From NCBI GenBank assembly GCA_013397695.1, contig VYZI01000573.1, forward strand, positions 236,582 to 300,581: 64,000 nucleotides of DNA. Reading direction: 5' to 3'. Source of the DNA: Centropus unirufus. Its lineage: Eukaryota > Chordata > Aves > Cuculiformes > Centropidae. Below, in pieces: positions 1 to 11,317 of this stretch (position 1 is its first letter; the number at the start of each line of letters is the position of its first letter). The position numbers and the translations under genes are program-made. The notes under the pieces are model-generated. The model searched no databases. It was not told the DNA's origin and was given only the letters and a program-made list of their open reading frames with translations.

Positions 1-56
1 TGGAACTGGCTGGGATTTCAGGTCCCTTCCAACCCAAACCATTCTATGATCATGAA
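1..56 (+). mobile_element. CR1 LINE 3' end (type A), cut by window edge
   Basis: The window opens inside the last 50 or so bases of a CR1 element. The visible part is the type A tail, with the TCCAACCCAAACCATTCTAT stretch followed by a degenerate octamer. The rest of the element lies upstream of the window. It is non-coding 3' UTR. The + orientation is set by the octamer end being on the right. Confidence 0.85.
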
Positions 57-1042
57 GTATAAAAGCCACAAGCAGTCACCCTTCTGCCTGCACCTCCCTG
101 ACAATGGCCAGGGACAGCTACACACATCCAGCATCAAGCGAGTTGAGTCTGATTCCATACATTCCATACCTTAATGAAAAGAGTGAGCTTCTCTTGGCGA
201 GTTGATCAGGTTACTGCTTTACTCTGTACGAAAAAAAAAAAAAAGCATGCATGAATCCCTCAGGCTCTTCCTTGACATCAAGGCTGATAGCCAAACACAC
301 ACTGAAGCCAATGGAAACTGCATTTACTTTGCAAACCCGAGATCAGGCACCGAGGCTTACACCATTTATCACTGGAGAAACTCTATCCTTTGCAGGGTCA
401 GTAGTTTCCTCACTCGAGTTTCCCTCTGTGGTTTCTCTGTGTGCCACCTCCTTCTTCTCCATCCCAGGTTTAATGTTCAAGAAGCTCTCTGGACTCACGT
501 GGAAGATAATTGAATAATATGCAACATTACATTCTTAGGTTTCATTCATTTTCACACTCATAGGATGTGTAAAACCTTAAATGAGGCACCGTCTTCAAAC
601 TGTCATCCTGCCCGGCAACAACAAATTTCAACAAAGAGGTAAAATTCTTTAAATCAGAACCTGTGAATTACCTCAAACAATCTTATTCAGATTTTTATTC
701 ACATTTCAGGGTACAACTCCCACAGTAAATTAATAGGACATAAGCTTGCAATATTTTCAATAGGCTGATATGGCAGCATTTTTCATTTCAATTAGGAAGA
801 ACGGTGCAATTAGATTCCACAGTCTGGGCTGGAAAGGAAGTACGTTATTTCCTCAGGGAGAAGATCTTACCGGTATCCATGAGCGTTCACATCTTTGGGA
901 TCTTCTGTCAGGTTAGCCCTTCAATAAACCGATTGCCAGGGGAAGTTGCTGGCACCAGGAAAAGGATTTATTAATCTATTCTCCAAACAAACCCCCCTGC
1001 CCCAGAGGGGAGAGGGAATCAAACCTGTCTCAGCAACTTTAT
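57..1042. other. Unique AT-rich DNA, no gene seen
   Basis: No repeat family or exon is recognised. There is an uninterrupted A14 run at 231-244. Two overlapping short frames near 202-517 give peptides with no recognisable motif and no supporting splice or start context. Confidence 0.5.
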
Positions 1043-1285
1043 GCTGAAAGAGAGGGAATTTAGATAAGATCTTTGGGAGAAATGTTTTGCTGTGAGGGTG
1101 GGGAGGCCCTGGCCCAGGTTGCCCAGAGCAGTGGGGGCTGCCCCATCCCTGGAGGTGTTGAAGGCCAGGTTGGATGGGGCTTGGAGCCCCTGATGCAGTG
1201 GGAGGTGTCCCTGCCCATGGCAGGAGTACTGGAACTGGCTGGGCTTTGAGGTCCCTTCCAGCCCAAACCATTCTAGGATTGTATG
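1043..1285 (+). mobile_element. CR1 LINE 3' fragment (type A)
   Basis: About 240 bp of CR1 3' sequence. It starts at the GCTGAAAGAG point where many CR1 copies here are cut. It runs through the conserved GGGGAGGCCCTGGCCCAG and ATGGGGCAGCC-type blocks to the type A tail and one degenerate octamer. The 5' truncation is typical of incomplete LINE reverse transcription. Open frames on the minus strand here are translations of the repeat, not genes. Confidence 0.95.
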
Positions 1286-1619
1286 AACTTTATTTTTTGT
1301 GTCCCAGCTCACCAAGTTTCCTCCTTACAATTCTGGTGCAGGCCTAAGGTGGAGGAGCTTCTCTGGGAGGGCACACCATGGAACCTCTTCTCTGCACTAA
1401 GAGCCAGATTCCTCTCCAAAAGTTTGAGTGAATGTGTCTGCTCTAGGAATTGGACAATTTTCAGCATCTAAGTATCACAGACCTTGAGTGTTGCCTTCAA
1501 GGGCAAACATCAAGAAAACGTTGAATTTTATTTTTCTTTCAAAAATTGTTTTCCCCAACTCTTGCCTGAAGACTTGCCTAAGCCCTGCCTCCCCACCCTA
1601 CTTTGGTTTTCGTAGAGGC
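1286..1619. other. Unique DNA between two CR1 copies
   Basis: No feature recognised. A 62-codon frame at the left edge partly overlaps the CR1 tail and has no motif. Confidence 0.45.
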
Positions 1620-2055
1620 GTGGAATCCTAGAATGTCCTGAGTTGGAAGGAACCTACAAGAATGATCAAGTATAAATCCTGACCCTGCACAGGACAACCC
1701 CAACATTCACACCGTGGGGCTGAGGGCGTTCACCAAGTGCTTCTGGAATATTGTCAGGCTGGGGCTGTGCCTGCTTTCCTGGGAACTGTTCGAGGGCTCC
1801 ACCATTCTCTGGGGAAAGAACCCTTGCCTAATGTCCAGCCTAACCTGGTCCCATCTTCTGCCATTCCCTCAGGTCCTGTCACTGGTCAGCAGAGAGAGCT
1901 CAGCACCTGCTCCTCCCCTTGTGAGGAGGATGCAGAGCATGATGAAGTCTCTTCTCAGTGTCCTCCAGGCTGATCAGACCAAGAGACTTCAGGCACTTTT
2001 CATGCAGCTTCTCTTAAATCCTTCACCAAATCTGTGACCCTCAAGTCCTTCCACC
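1620..2055 (-). mobile_element. CR1 LINE 3' fragment (type B)
   Basis: Minus-strand CR1. On the + strand it begins with the reversed tail (TAGAATGTCCTGAGTTGGAA) and continues through CACAGGACAACCCCAACATT and GGCTGGGGCTGTGCCTGCTT into the C-terminal end of the ORF2 region (CTCAGCACCTGCTCCTCCCC, TTCTCAGTGTCCTCCAGGCT). It carries several small deletions and substitutions against the other type B copies, so it is an old insertion. The coding part is too decayed to translate. Confidence 0.9.
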
Positions 2056-3284
2056 CTGTAGCTTGTGCAGCTGAACCCAAGCTCTGCAGCTCATCTGGAT
2101 TTGGAGAGCAACAGGGATGTAGACCAGGCCTAGTAATGTAGCATATATGAAAGTCCCCATGGCAAGCACACCATCAGAAACACATTATGGGATGGCAGGA
2201 GCAGAGGGAGGAGTCAGATATAGGCTCCTGTAAAGCATGACAGCCACAGGCATCAACCCAAGAGCAGTTCAAAGCTGATTTCCTAAGCAAGGGGAGCAGT
2301 GGTGGGGTGCTCAGCCCGGGATGCACACACCTGGCTGCAGCCTGAGCTGCAGATAAGAAAAGCCTTCAAGATGTTTATTGTTTCTTTCTAAAATGTCAAC
2401 ATCTAACTTTGCACAACTGCATCTTGCAGGACACTTTCAAGCTGGAGCTTTTGAACTTTGCTAATCTCAAGCAGCATTTGCTCAAGAGAATTCAGAGCTC
2501 TCTCGTGTCTCAGCTCAGCCAGTTTGGTTTTGACCATTAATGGTGCAGCAAGAAGCGTACAGGACTCGCAAGTCATGGAGAAAAAAATCACAATTATAAA
2601 AACAAAAAAAAAAAAACCAAAAAACCAAAACTTCCCTTCTCTAGTTCAACAAGTTTAGTGCCTGGCAGCAGGAGTTCACAAATTTAACATGAAATAAAGC
2701 AAAGCTTTAGATTTAAGGAGCTGGGCTAAGCAAGTCTCAAGGCCTCTGTTATGAAAGTTGGCAGAGGAAAAGCTGCGTGCGCAAATTCCCGGCCTTGCCC
2801 AAAGGTGCTGGGAGAGTAGGGTGTGCGGGGAAAATAATGACATTTTGTATAATGTAACAAACAGGGAATTCCTTATTATGTACACAGAACAAGCACAAAA
2901 ATCCAACCTCTACACATCTATGGGTTCTGAAACCAAGGGCTCCTGCTATTTCCCCCATGTTTGCTTGGCCAGGAAAGTCACCCAGCCCCAGGTTCCCAGT
3001 GTCCCAGAAGACAGGAGGCTCAGCCAGGGGTCTACAGCATCAATCCCAAGGACAGCTGATCAGGAGCTGGAGGGCAATTTTCACCCAAATCAAGACAAGC
3101 CAGAGCATGTGACACTTGCAAAGACACAGGGGGGCAAAAGCCAGGAGGTGCAGACAACCAAGAAAAAAAAAGCAATAACTGAAATACAAGGAAGTACCAA
3201 GTAAGGAACCGAGAAGAAAACGCAGCATTTGAGCTGTGCGAACTAGCAGACAGACAGCAACAACCTCCCTGCGTTTTCCACATT
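2056..3284. other. Unique DNA with interrupted A tract
   Basis: An interrupted poly-A stretch lies at about 2578-2630. A 148-codon + frame at 2758-3204 is lysine and glutamine rich near its end. It has no recognisable domain and lies in purine-rich DNA, so I do not call it a gene. Confidence 0.45.
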
Positions 3285-3708
3285 TAGAATCATAGTTAGG
3301 GTTGGAAAAGACCAACATGTCCTAAAGCATCACAACCACACAAGTTTTTTTAACCCCTTCAGGGATGGGGACTCCACCACCACCATGGGCAGGGCTTCAC
3401 CTCTCTGTCAGTGAAGAAGCTTTTCCTCATGCCCAATCTGAACACCTTCCTGCACAATTTGAGACCATTTCCACTCATCTTGTTACTTGGAAGAAGAGCC
3501 CAGCACTCACCTCACCACAACCTCCTTTTTTGAGCTGCAGAGAGAGATGAGGTCTCCCCTCAGCCTCCTCTTTTCCAAGCTTAACAGCCCCAGGGCCCTG
3601 AGCCACACTCGGAACCCCTGGGCTCCAGACCCTTCACCAGCCTTGTTCCCCTCCTCTGGATGCACTGCGGCCCCTCAATGTTCTTCTTGACCTCGGGGGG
3701 CCCACAAA
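3285..3708 (-). mobile_element. CR1 LINE 3' fragment (type C)
   Basis: Minus-strand CR1 of the type with a reversed GGTTGGAAAAGACC tail. It continues through CCCTTCAGGGATGGGGACTC, CACTCACCTCACCACAACCT and GAGGTCTCCCCTCAGCCTCC to CTCAATGTTCTTCTTGACCT, which belongs to the end of ORF2. It is clearly diverged, with insertions in the tail-proximal half. Confidence 0.92.
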
Positions 3709-5039
3709 GATACACATGCAAATAGATAAGTCAAAAGCACGCAATATTACAGTCAAATTGGTTCAATCAGGCAAATCAACAAATTCAAGCTAGTTCGTGG
3801 GCAAAATATGCCAGCCATAATTTGTGTCTCAGATGGCAACAAAAATCTGGATAGCAAACAGCCTCTCTGGGCAGCGTTGGTCCAGAGAGCCTTCCTATTT
3901 TCCTGTGCCTAAATAATGCTCTGGCACGCTTTACAAGAGCGGCTCAGCAAAAGCTTTCTGAAAACATCAAAGAAACAGAACAGTAAAACCCATCAAAATT
4001 TTACTAATCAAAACTACATGTAATTGTCAAGCAAAGGCAGATAACAGAACTCGGGCAATCTCTGTGAACCCACTACTTCACTCAGACTTAGCAATTAAGC
4101 CTCAGCTGCTGGCACCGGAGTAGCTGCGAAACTGTGGGGTGAAAGTCACAGCTCGCCAGCACCAATTAGCTGCTAATGAACATCAGCAATCCCCCTGGTG
4201 AAGGGAGCTTGAGACAAAGCTAAGACCAAAATACCACCCACACTTTGTGAAACTAAGAGCAGGATACCACCCACTGGGCACCTCCACTGCAGGACGAGGC
4301 TCTGCGCCCCTGCCCTGCTGCATCCCTTTGGCCAGGGAGTGACCAGGGCAAGGTAGCCCAGCAGATTAAACCCAGCTGGAGGAGAAAGAGTTGGGTTTGA
4401 AGTGTTGCTTTTCCCCAGGTCAGTCAGCTGCATGAGGGAGGGAGCCAGGCTGTAATAATTTAAGCAGTGCTGCCATTACATGTGAAATCACAGCCTTAAA
4501 GGAAGTCAGTCAATTTAAACCCTTTCCTGAAGGGGAATAATTAAACACTCCAAAGATGTGGGAGAATTTTAAGCAGTCAGCAAGGATTTAAGACAACATC
4601 TCATTCCTATCCAGAAAGAAAAAAAAAAATAAAAATTAAATGTAGGCAGGCAGAGCAGACGATTCATTGCCAGCTGAAGGGAGCTGCATTGAGAGGACCC
4701 TCAGTCAATCCAAACCGGCTCACCTCTCCAAACTGAAAAGATATTCAAGTTCTGAACAAAAAGCCCATGGTTGCATGGTCTGGCTCAACAATAGGGCTGT
4801 ACGACCTGAGAGATGATGAAAAAGTCTCAGGAAGAGGCAAATTGAAGCGTAACTTCAGAAACAGGTGGAACGGTCTGTAGGAAAGGAAGGAGGCAGAAAG
4901 CCAAAAGGCTTCCAAGGAATTGCTGTGCAGGTGATACAGGTATGTCTTGTAGACACTGGGAAACCTGAGACCTATGTAAGGTCCACCTCCTGCAAGAAAA
5001 ATCTGCAGCAAAACTGCTAATGGAGAAGCAGGACAAGAA
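3709..5039. other. Unique DNA, AT-rich, A-rich tract
   Basis: Nothing recognised beyond an A-rich run at about 4616-4640. An 86-codon minus frame at 4173-4433 has no motif. Confidence 0.45.
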
Positions 5040-5419
5040 GCAGCCTGGAGAAGAGGAGATTGAGAGGAGAACTCATTGCGGTCTACTGCTTCCTCAAAAG
5101 GGGAGGAGGAGGTGCAGGTGCTGATGTCTTCTCCCTGCTGACCAGTGAGGGAATTTGTAGGACTAATGAGGGAAAGCCAGGAAGATGGGCCAGGGGATGG
5201 TTAGGTTGAACATGATGAAAAGGTTCTTCCCCCAGAGGGTGGTGGAGCACTGGAACAGCTCCTAGGGAAGCAAGCACAACACCAACCCTAATAATATTTC
5301 AGAAGCTTTTGGCCAATGTCCTCAGCTCTACGGTGTGAATGTTTGGGTGTCCTGTGCAGGGACAGGAGCTGGACTCAATGGTCCTTGATAGAATGTCCCG
5401 AGTTGGCAGGGACCCACAA
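5040..5419 (+). mobile_element. CR1 LINE 3' fragment (type B) with inverted tail end
   Basis: Plus-strand CR1 from CAGCCTGGAGAAGAGGAGAT, at the ORF2 C-terminal end, through AAGATGGGCCAGGGGATGGT and GGTGGTGGAGCACTGGAACA to GACAGGAGCTGGACTCAATG. The last 35 bp (5385-5419) are in the opposite orientation to a normal type B tail: they read TTGATAGAATGTCCC where GTGGGTCCCTT is expected. The same block in the related copy at 11318-11560 is in normal order. Confidence 0.9.
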
Positions 5420-5649
5420 TCTACATGGCCAACAGCCCCCACCACCTCCCCTTTTTCCTCTTTTTCACCTTCATCCTCTCATCTCCGTCTCTTAGTTCTC
5501 ACGGCCAAGAGCCACTCGTTACACTGGGATCAAGAAAAGGTGGATTGATTTCACCACAGCAGCATCAAAAATGTAACACTATAAAAAAGAATGCCTTCCT
5601 CGTCCCTGTTTAGGGATTTCATGGCAAAAGCAGAATTACCCACCCTATA
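5420..5649 (+). repeat. Non-CR1 segment duplicated at 11561-11789 (copy 1)
   Basis: About 230 bp starting TCTACATGGCCAACAGCCCC and ending CAGAATTACCCACCCTATAG. It sits directly after the CR1 tail and is repeated, at roughly 80-85% identity by eye, directly after another type B CR1 tail 6.1 kb away. It does not look like any part of CR1 I know. It could be a 3'-transduced flank, a segmental duplication or part of a longer repeat. It has no coding capacity. Confidence 0.8.
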
Positions 5650-5703
5650 GTAGTGAACTCAATAGTCCTTGGGGGTGCCTTCTAACTCAGGACATTCTAT
5701 GAA
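5650..5703 (+). mobile_element. CR1 LINE tail remnant (type B)
   Basis: About 50 bp reading GAACTCAATAGTCCTTGGGG and CTCAGGACATTCTATGAA, the last part of a type B CR1 3' end. It directly follows the duplicated 230 bp segment, so at this site a second tail piece lies downstream of the first CR1. The other copy of the segment lacks it. Confidence 0.8.
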
Positions 5704-6628
5704 GTTTGGCTACGTCTAAGAAAATACTTGACACTACTGGTTTCAGCAGACTAGAAAGGGAATTTTAGACCCATCCTGTGCTCCCATGATGTGAAAAAAC
5801 ATAAGGAGGATGCAAAACTCTGAACACCTTCACAAGTTCATGGGGATCATGTGAAACAGAAGTCTCCGAGTACACAGCGGAGCTGCTATGATCATTTGCC
5901 AGGCATCACTGAAATAGCCCATCCTCCGATATTTTCATTAGCCACTTTGGGAGAACTAATCAGCTTGACTTTATCATTAACCTGAGGAGAGCTCACATAT
6001 GTGGAGGCGAGGCACGCTTGCAAGGAGAGGCGATGAGGCAGTAGTCCCTAGTGAAAATGAGTGTAAAATAGTCAGCACCTTTCTGTGTTTCAAACGAAAC
6101 CTGCATGCAATATGGATTATAGAAAGCTGCCTCTGTGAGCATTATTCAGTGGCAATAGTTCAATCTTAGCACTACTGTGAAGGGTAGATCCCAGACTCCA
6201 AAGATAAATAGAAACTTATCTTAGCACAACACACTGTAACCAATGTGATGTTAAAGAAGAAATCACAGAAAACACACGCACACAAAAAAAATCCGTATAT
6301 TTGTGAAATCAAAGCACTGTGTAAGCTTTTTAAAGGTAATTAATATGTTTTGGCATCTCAGTCACATCTGACCCAGCAGATAATATGCTGGCCTCAAGGA
6401 GAAGTGAGGCAGTTGCATGGAGTGACCAGAAAGTAGCTCAGAATGAGCTGAGCGTTACGCCCCAAACAGGTGCTGACCTAGATAGAAACAAGGAAATGGC
6501 TGGAAATATCAAAGGTTTTGTGTTTAGGGGACTTTTGCTCTTTCTGAATTCTCAAAGTACTACAGCACTGTTAAAACTGGTGAATACATGAAAATGCTTG
6601 GAAAAGACATAAAGGGGCTGTTGAAAAG
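5704..6628. other. Unique AT-rich DNA
   Basis: No repeat or exon recognised. A short CA-rich patch lies near 6273-6290. Confidence 0.45.
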
Positions 6629-6920
6629 GGAGTGTAAGGATAGGAATAAGGGGAATGGTTTTCAGCTGAAAGAGGGGAGATTGAGATGAGATCTTGGGGA
6701 GAAGTGTTTTGCTGTGAGGGTGGGGAGGCCCTGGCCCAGGTTGCCCAGAGCAGTGGTGGCTGCCCCATCCCTGGAGGTGTTGAAGGCCAGCTTGGATGGG
6801 ACTTTGAGCTCCCTGATGCAGTGGGAGGTGTCCCTGCCCATGGAAAGCGGATTGGAACCGCCTGGTCTGAGGTCCCTTCCAACCCAAACCATGCTATGAT
6901 TCTATTATTGATTCTACGAA
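6629..6920 (+). mobile_element. CR1 LINE 3' fragment (type A)
   Basis: Plus-strand CR1 from a degenerate AAGGATAGGAATAAGGGGAA start through the usual 3' UTR blocks to the type A tail. The final octamers are imperfect (CTATGATTCTATTATTGATT). It is close in sequence to the copies at 8112 and 53324. Frames on both strands here are repeat translations. Confidence 0.95.
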
Positions 6921-7632
6921 AGCAATTATGCCAATCCACAAATCACTGCAGACAATAGGAAAAAAATATCATGCAGAAGGACAAGAGCACCACGAACCCT
7001 TCAGAAATTCCATGACTTTTCGTTCAAAGGGGTAAAAGTAATCTATTAGAAGATCACACACACAAAAATAAACACATCAGACATTTCTTGTTGATGGAGG
7101 ATGAACATCTAGCAAAAGCTAAAGAAAATATCTCCAGGCATCACCCATTTCAGAGCATCTTTAGAGAGAACATGAAGATGAAATGGTAAAAAAAAAAAGG
7201 AGCATTTTACAGGCAGTCTAAGGACTCAGCCCCAGACCCATCAGCATTTACAGATTCTCCAGGAGCTTTGAAGTTTTCTGTCATATTGGAACGTCTTGAC
7301 CTCACTGATCTCAAGCTCACATTTAAAGGTAGTCAAATCAAAGGCAATGACAGCACTCAATGAGACCGCGACGTGACTAGTAGCAATTATTTGAATCACA
7401 GGGTTCAGTGATCAAGTCAGCCCAAACCTCAGTTCAGCTTAGCCTGTCAAGCCACGAGGAATGGACTTACTTGGGAGAGGGCTCAAGAAATCCCTTCAGG
7501 TCTTCCACACCTCCTGAATTTTTCATGCGAAGGGGAATGCATGGCTGCACAGGGCCCTTCATCCACTAAGCAACTGCAGCCCAGCCCTGCTGCTGCCTTG
7601 ATGCTTCCCTGAAAAAGCTTCATTCATGTGAG
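6921..7632. other. Unique DNA between CR1 copies
   Basis: Nothing recognised. A short A run lies near 7188-7198. Confidence 0.45.
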
Positions 7633-7882
7633 AGTCATAGAATGTCCTGAGTTGGAAGGGACCCAAAAGGATGATCAAGTCCAGTTCCCGTCCCTGCACA
7701 GGACAACCCCAACACTCACACCGTGTGGTTGAAGGTATTAGCCAAAAATGTCTGGAATATTGTCAGGCTTGGCACAATTCCTGCTTCCCTGGGAGCTTAT
7801 CCAGTGCTCTACCACCTTCAGGGGGGAAGAACCTTCTACTGTCCAAGCTAACCCTCCCCTAGCACATCTTCCTGCGGCTTCC
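7633..7882 (-). mobile_element. CR1 LINE 3' fragment (type B)
   Basis: Minus-strand CR1, starting with the reversed tail TCATAGAATGTCCTGAGTTG and reaching the CCTAGCACATCTTCCTGC block. It is short and 5'-truncated. It keeps the CACAGGACAACCCCAACACT signature shared with 1620-2055 and 20981-21232. Confidence 0.92.
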
Positions 7883-8111
7883 ACATGGCAAAAACCTTGG
7901 CAAAGCCACCATTTGATGACACAGAAACCCCAGCATTAGGACTTGGCAGCTAAAAACACTGCAGCATTGTGATATAGAGAATACATCTGACATCAGCTCG
8001 CTCTACCAGCTCATTCAAGAGTGTTTGATGGCTTGACAAAAATATACAGACAAGTTCCAAGTTGGTAAGGTCTCTTTACACTGCAGCACTCCATGCTGGA
8101 TGAGGAGAGAC

Positions 8112-8425
8112 TTACAGGAAATCTGGGCAGAGGCTCTGGATCAGGGAGGGCAAGGATAGGATAGGATGATGGGGAATGGTTTTCAGCTGAAAGAGGGGAG
8201 ATTGAGGTGAGACCTTAGGAAGAAATGTTTAGGTGTGAAGGTGGGGAGGCCCTGGCCCAGGTTGCCCAGAGCAGTGGTGGCTGCCCCATCCCTGGAGGTG
8301 TTCAAGGCCAGGTTGGATGGGGCTTGGAGCCCCTGATGCAGTGGGAGGTGTCCCTGCCCATGACAAGGGTGGAACTGGCTGGGCTTTGAGGTCCCTTCCA
8401 ACCCAAACCATTCTGTGATTCTATG
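8112..8425 (+). mobile_element. CR1 LINE 3' fragment (type A)
   Basis: Plus-strand CR1, starting at CAGGAAATCTGGGCAGAGGC just upstream of the common truncation point. It passes through the full 3' UTR to the type A tail and two octamers. The middle matches other type A copies nearly base for base, which suggests a fairly recent insertion. Confidence 0.95.
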
Positions 8426-9646
8426 CCACGAAGCCAGCATAAAATCCTTTAAGGCCTGTGCTGCATCTCCCAGCTCCATCACCTGGAAGTTGCACACTGA
8501 GGTGTTCCAGCAATGCCCTGAGAGCAGAATATCAGACACTTTTGGAAAGAGTTGCCATAACCCGCATGCCAAATCAAGGCCAAACATCTGGACAAGACCA
8601 GCACACCTGGCAAACGTAGCAGCACACGAGTACTGTAGGGCTCACCAATGCTTTTGGGGCTGTCCCTTCTCTTACAAGGGCCAGGTCTGACAGCCCGGAC
8701 TGCCTTATTTTTTTACAAGCCCTGGGGCTCAAACATTGTAAGTATTGTTGGCAGCGCCCATGGCTGCTATTACCACAGACTCTGGTCCAATTTTTGTTAC
8801 TGTCTCCCACTCCAGCACAATCCAAATGCTTGATGAAGGGGGTTAATTTCTTAATTTAGGAATCATTAGTGAGAGAAATTGCACTGCGCAGCTGTCTCAG
8901 GTCTTTAGTAAAGTGTCTCTACCAGCTGAGGATTTGTGATTCAAGTTGACCAGCTTTGTTCTGATGCATTTGACACCAATAGCAACAGTCATTTTGGGTC
9001 AATTAAATGTTTTCTTCTTTGTTTGTCACCATAAGTCTTCATAATACATCTGGCAGCATTAGTCCATCTGAATAGTGAGACACAGCATCCATAATGTATG
9101 TGAACTTGCAAATCAAAAACAAGTGGATAAATACCAAAAGGCCTCATTTTCCCATCCAAATTCTTCATCTTCCAGTGGTTTGCTCACCCATCTAATGGCC
9201 TTGCAGCAGCGTTAGGTGCAAGGTTTCTCTCTTCATATAGTGATTTCAAATACAGTTTTTAATTGCTTCTTCGTGCCCTCGAGAAGCCGGCTCTGTCAGC
9301 ACAAAATTATTAGGTGTGATTACACAGCAAAAGCAAATTCTGTAGCTGCATGCGCTGGCGTGCCCATCCTCGCCCCAGCAAACTGGCATAGGCAAGAGGA
9401 GCCAAGACACAGGAGCGTGGACTTCAGTTTCTACTAGAAAGCAGCAGTCATAAATGCAATTCCTCAGGAGCTTTTACTGTGCTTGTTAGCAGGAGCTAAT
9501 ACCCATGCTAATGCTATTGTTACTGTGCCCTAGAGCCAGCGTGGTTACAGCAGCAGACACTGCAATCACTCCTTCATTTGGTTGTGTAGGCATGTCTGCT
9601 GTTTCAGTTAATAACCTCAGACTTGGCCTTAATTCAACACAGCCAG
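8426..9646. other. Unique DNA
   Basis: No repeat or coding exon recognised. Base composition shifts from GC-richer (8430-8830) to AT-rich (8830-9250). Confidence 0.45.
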
Positions 9647-10480
9647 GTTGATCAAGCTTTTGACGCCGTCTCCCTCAGCATTCTCATTTGGAAGCTGAGG
9701 AAGTACGGGCTGGATGAAAGGACTATTAGATGGCTTGAAAATTGGCTGGGCTGCTAGGCTCAAAGCATGGTAATCAATGGTTCAACATCTGGTTGGCAGC
9801 CAGTAATAAGCAGAGTGCCTCAGGGGTCAATACTGGGGCTGATATTGTTCAATATCTTCATCAGCTACCTGGCTGATGAGACAGAGAGCACCCTCAGCAC
9901 ATTTGTGGACAGTACTAATTTAGAGAGAGTGATTGACAGAGCAAACAGTAGAGCTCCCATCCGGAGGGACCTTGAGAAACTTGAGGACGGGGCCAACAAA
10001 CTCCATGGCGTTCAACAAGAAGGGAAAAATTATGCATGTGGGTCATCATCACACCTGGCATCACTCCAGGCTGGGACCTGACAGGCTGCCAGGGCAAACA
10101 AGCCTCCAGCTCACTCATCCTGAATAACACAAACCTCATCCTGGGCTGTGCTGTGGGGAGCAAGGGAAGTCGGCTGCAAGAAGCTACCATCCCCTCGGCT
10201 CAGTCCCGGGGAGGCCACATCTAGTGGGTGGCCCCAAGGTTAAAGAGGGACATGAGGAAAGGCCAGCACAGGCTATCAAGGTGATTGGAACCTGTGGCTT
10301 ATGGGATACAAGGAAAGGCTGGGGGAGACAAACCTGTCTAGCCCGGCCAAGACTATGGTAGAATGTCTGGAGAGGGAAGGCACCCACAAGGACCACTGTG
10401 CAGGCTCACAGGCGATCCAATTGTAGCCTTTTCTTACCTTAAGGAGAGGCAAGAAGGTGGAGATGCTGTTCTTGGTGTTA
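9647..10480 (+). mobile_element. Old CR1 LINE, reverse-transcriptase part of ORF2 (broken)
   Basis: This is the decayed C-terminal half of a CR1 ORF2 reverse transcriptase. Translating the + strand gives VDQAFDAVS, KYGLDERTIRWLENWL, then VPQGSILGLILFNIF, which match the palm and fingers segments typical of CR1 polymerase. The active-site stretch at 9902-9922 reads FVDSTNL where CR1 normally has FADDTKL, so the second catalytic Asp is lost. An in-frame stop splits the WL and QS segments, and later parts are frameshifted. Recognisable pieces resume at about 10230 and run to 10480, interrupted by a 46 bp reversed CR1 tail at 10355-10400. It is a dead pseudogene of a retrotransposon and cannot be mobile. 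Confidence 0.9.
10355..10400 (-). mobile_element. Short reversed CR1 tail nested in older CR1
   Basis: About 46 bp reading TAGAATGTCTGGAGAGGGAA then CACCCACAAGGACCACTGTG, a diverged reversed type B tail. It lies inside a + strand CR1 coding remnant whose sequence resumes right afterwards (GGCTCACAGGCGATCC, TTGTAGCC). It is either a very short nested insertion or a local rearrangement. Confidence 0.65.
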
Positions 10481-11317
10481 GGTGGCATTACAACAGCCAC
10501 ACATAACAGTGGTGGAGGCTCAGCATGGACAAGCCTAGTCCTCAGGAGTGTGGTGGGTTCCAGGGCAGGCTCTTCAGAGGGGCAGTACAAATTCCTTCCA
10601 AAGGTTTCCAAGACTTGGGTGGACAACGCCACGACCCGGACTGACACAAGCAGCAGTCCTATTCCAGGCAGGCAGTTTGCCCAGTGACTTCTAGACACTC
10701 CTCCTCCCCAATACCTACCAACTATTCAGCCTAAATTTCTGAGTTTTTTCAAGAAGTTAGCATATATTCATAAGTGTGGAAGATAATTTTGATGATACAA
10801 TTCCCTGTCTGTCAAACCTGAGCCTTACAAACCCCTACCTTATCACAAGAGCTGCTGGTCACGGGTAGATGTGTTAGGAAGATGCATTAATCTTAAATTA
10901 GAGGTAAAGAAGATAGAAACCACACTGCTCAAGCTGAACTCCACTGATTTACTGCATTAGAAAGTGAATTTTACATCTAGGCTTTTGTTAGCTCCTCATC
11001 CAGCCACAGAAACACAGCATTGTTTCATTCTGTGAATAAAGTTCGCTTCCAATATTAGCCCAAGGAGATAATCAGAACACCTATCAGCTTCCTAATCTCA
11101 TTATAAAACTTCCTTCAAGTATTAACGATTTGTTTTGTTACAAATCATATGCCCATGGATGCAGCAGATTTTACCACCTGCTCACATTTTGAAGTAATTT
11201 AAGTAAAAAAGCAACTCAAGGCAGATTAAATTCAAGTTACTGCTTACAAAAACTTACTTTACAATTTCCAGGGATTTACACAAACCCCGAGAATTTCTTT
11301 GCTGAAAGATAAGAGCC
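10481..11317. other. Unique DNA, AT-rich in the second half
   Basis: No gene or repeat recognised. 10740-11300 is AT-rich and free of recognisable transposons. Confidence 0.45.
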
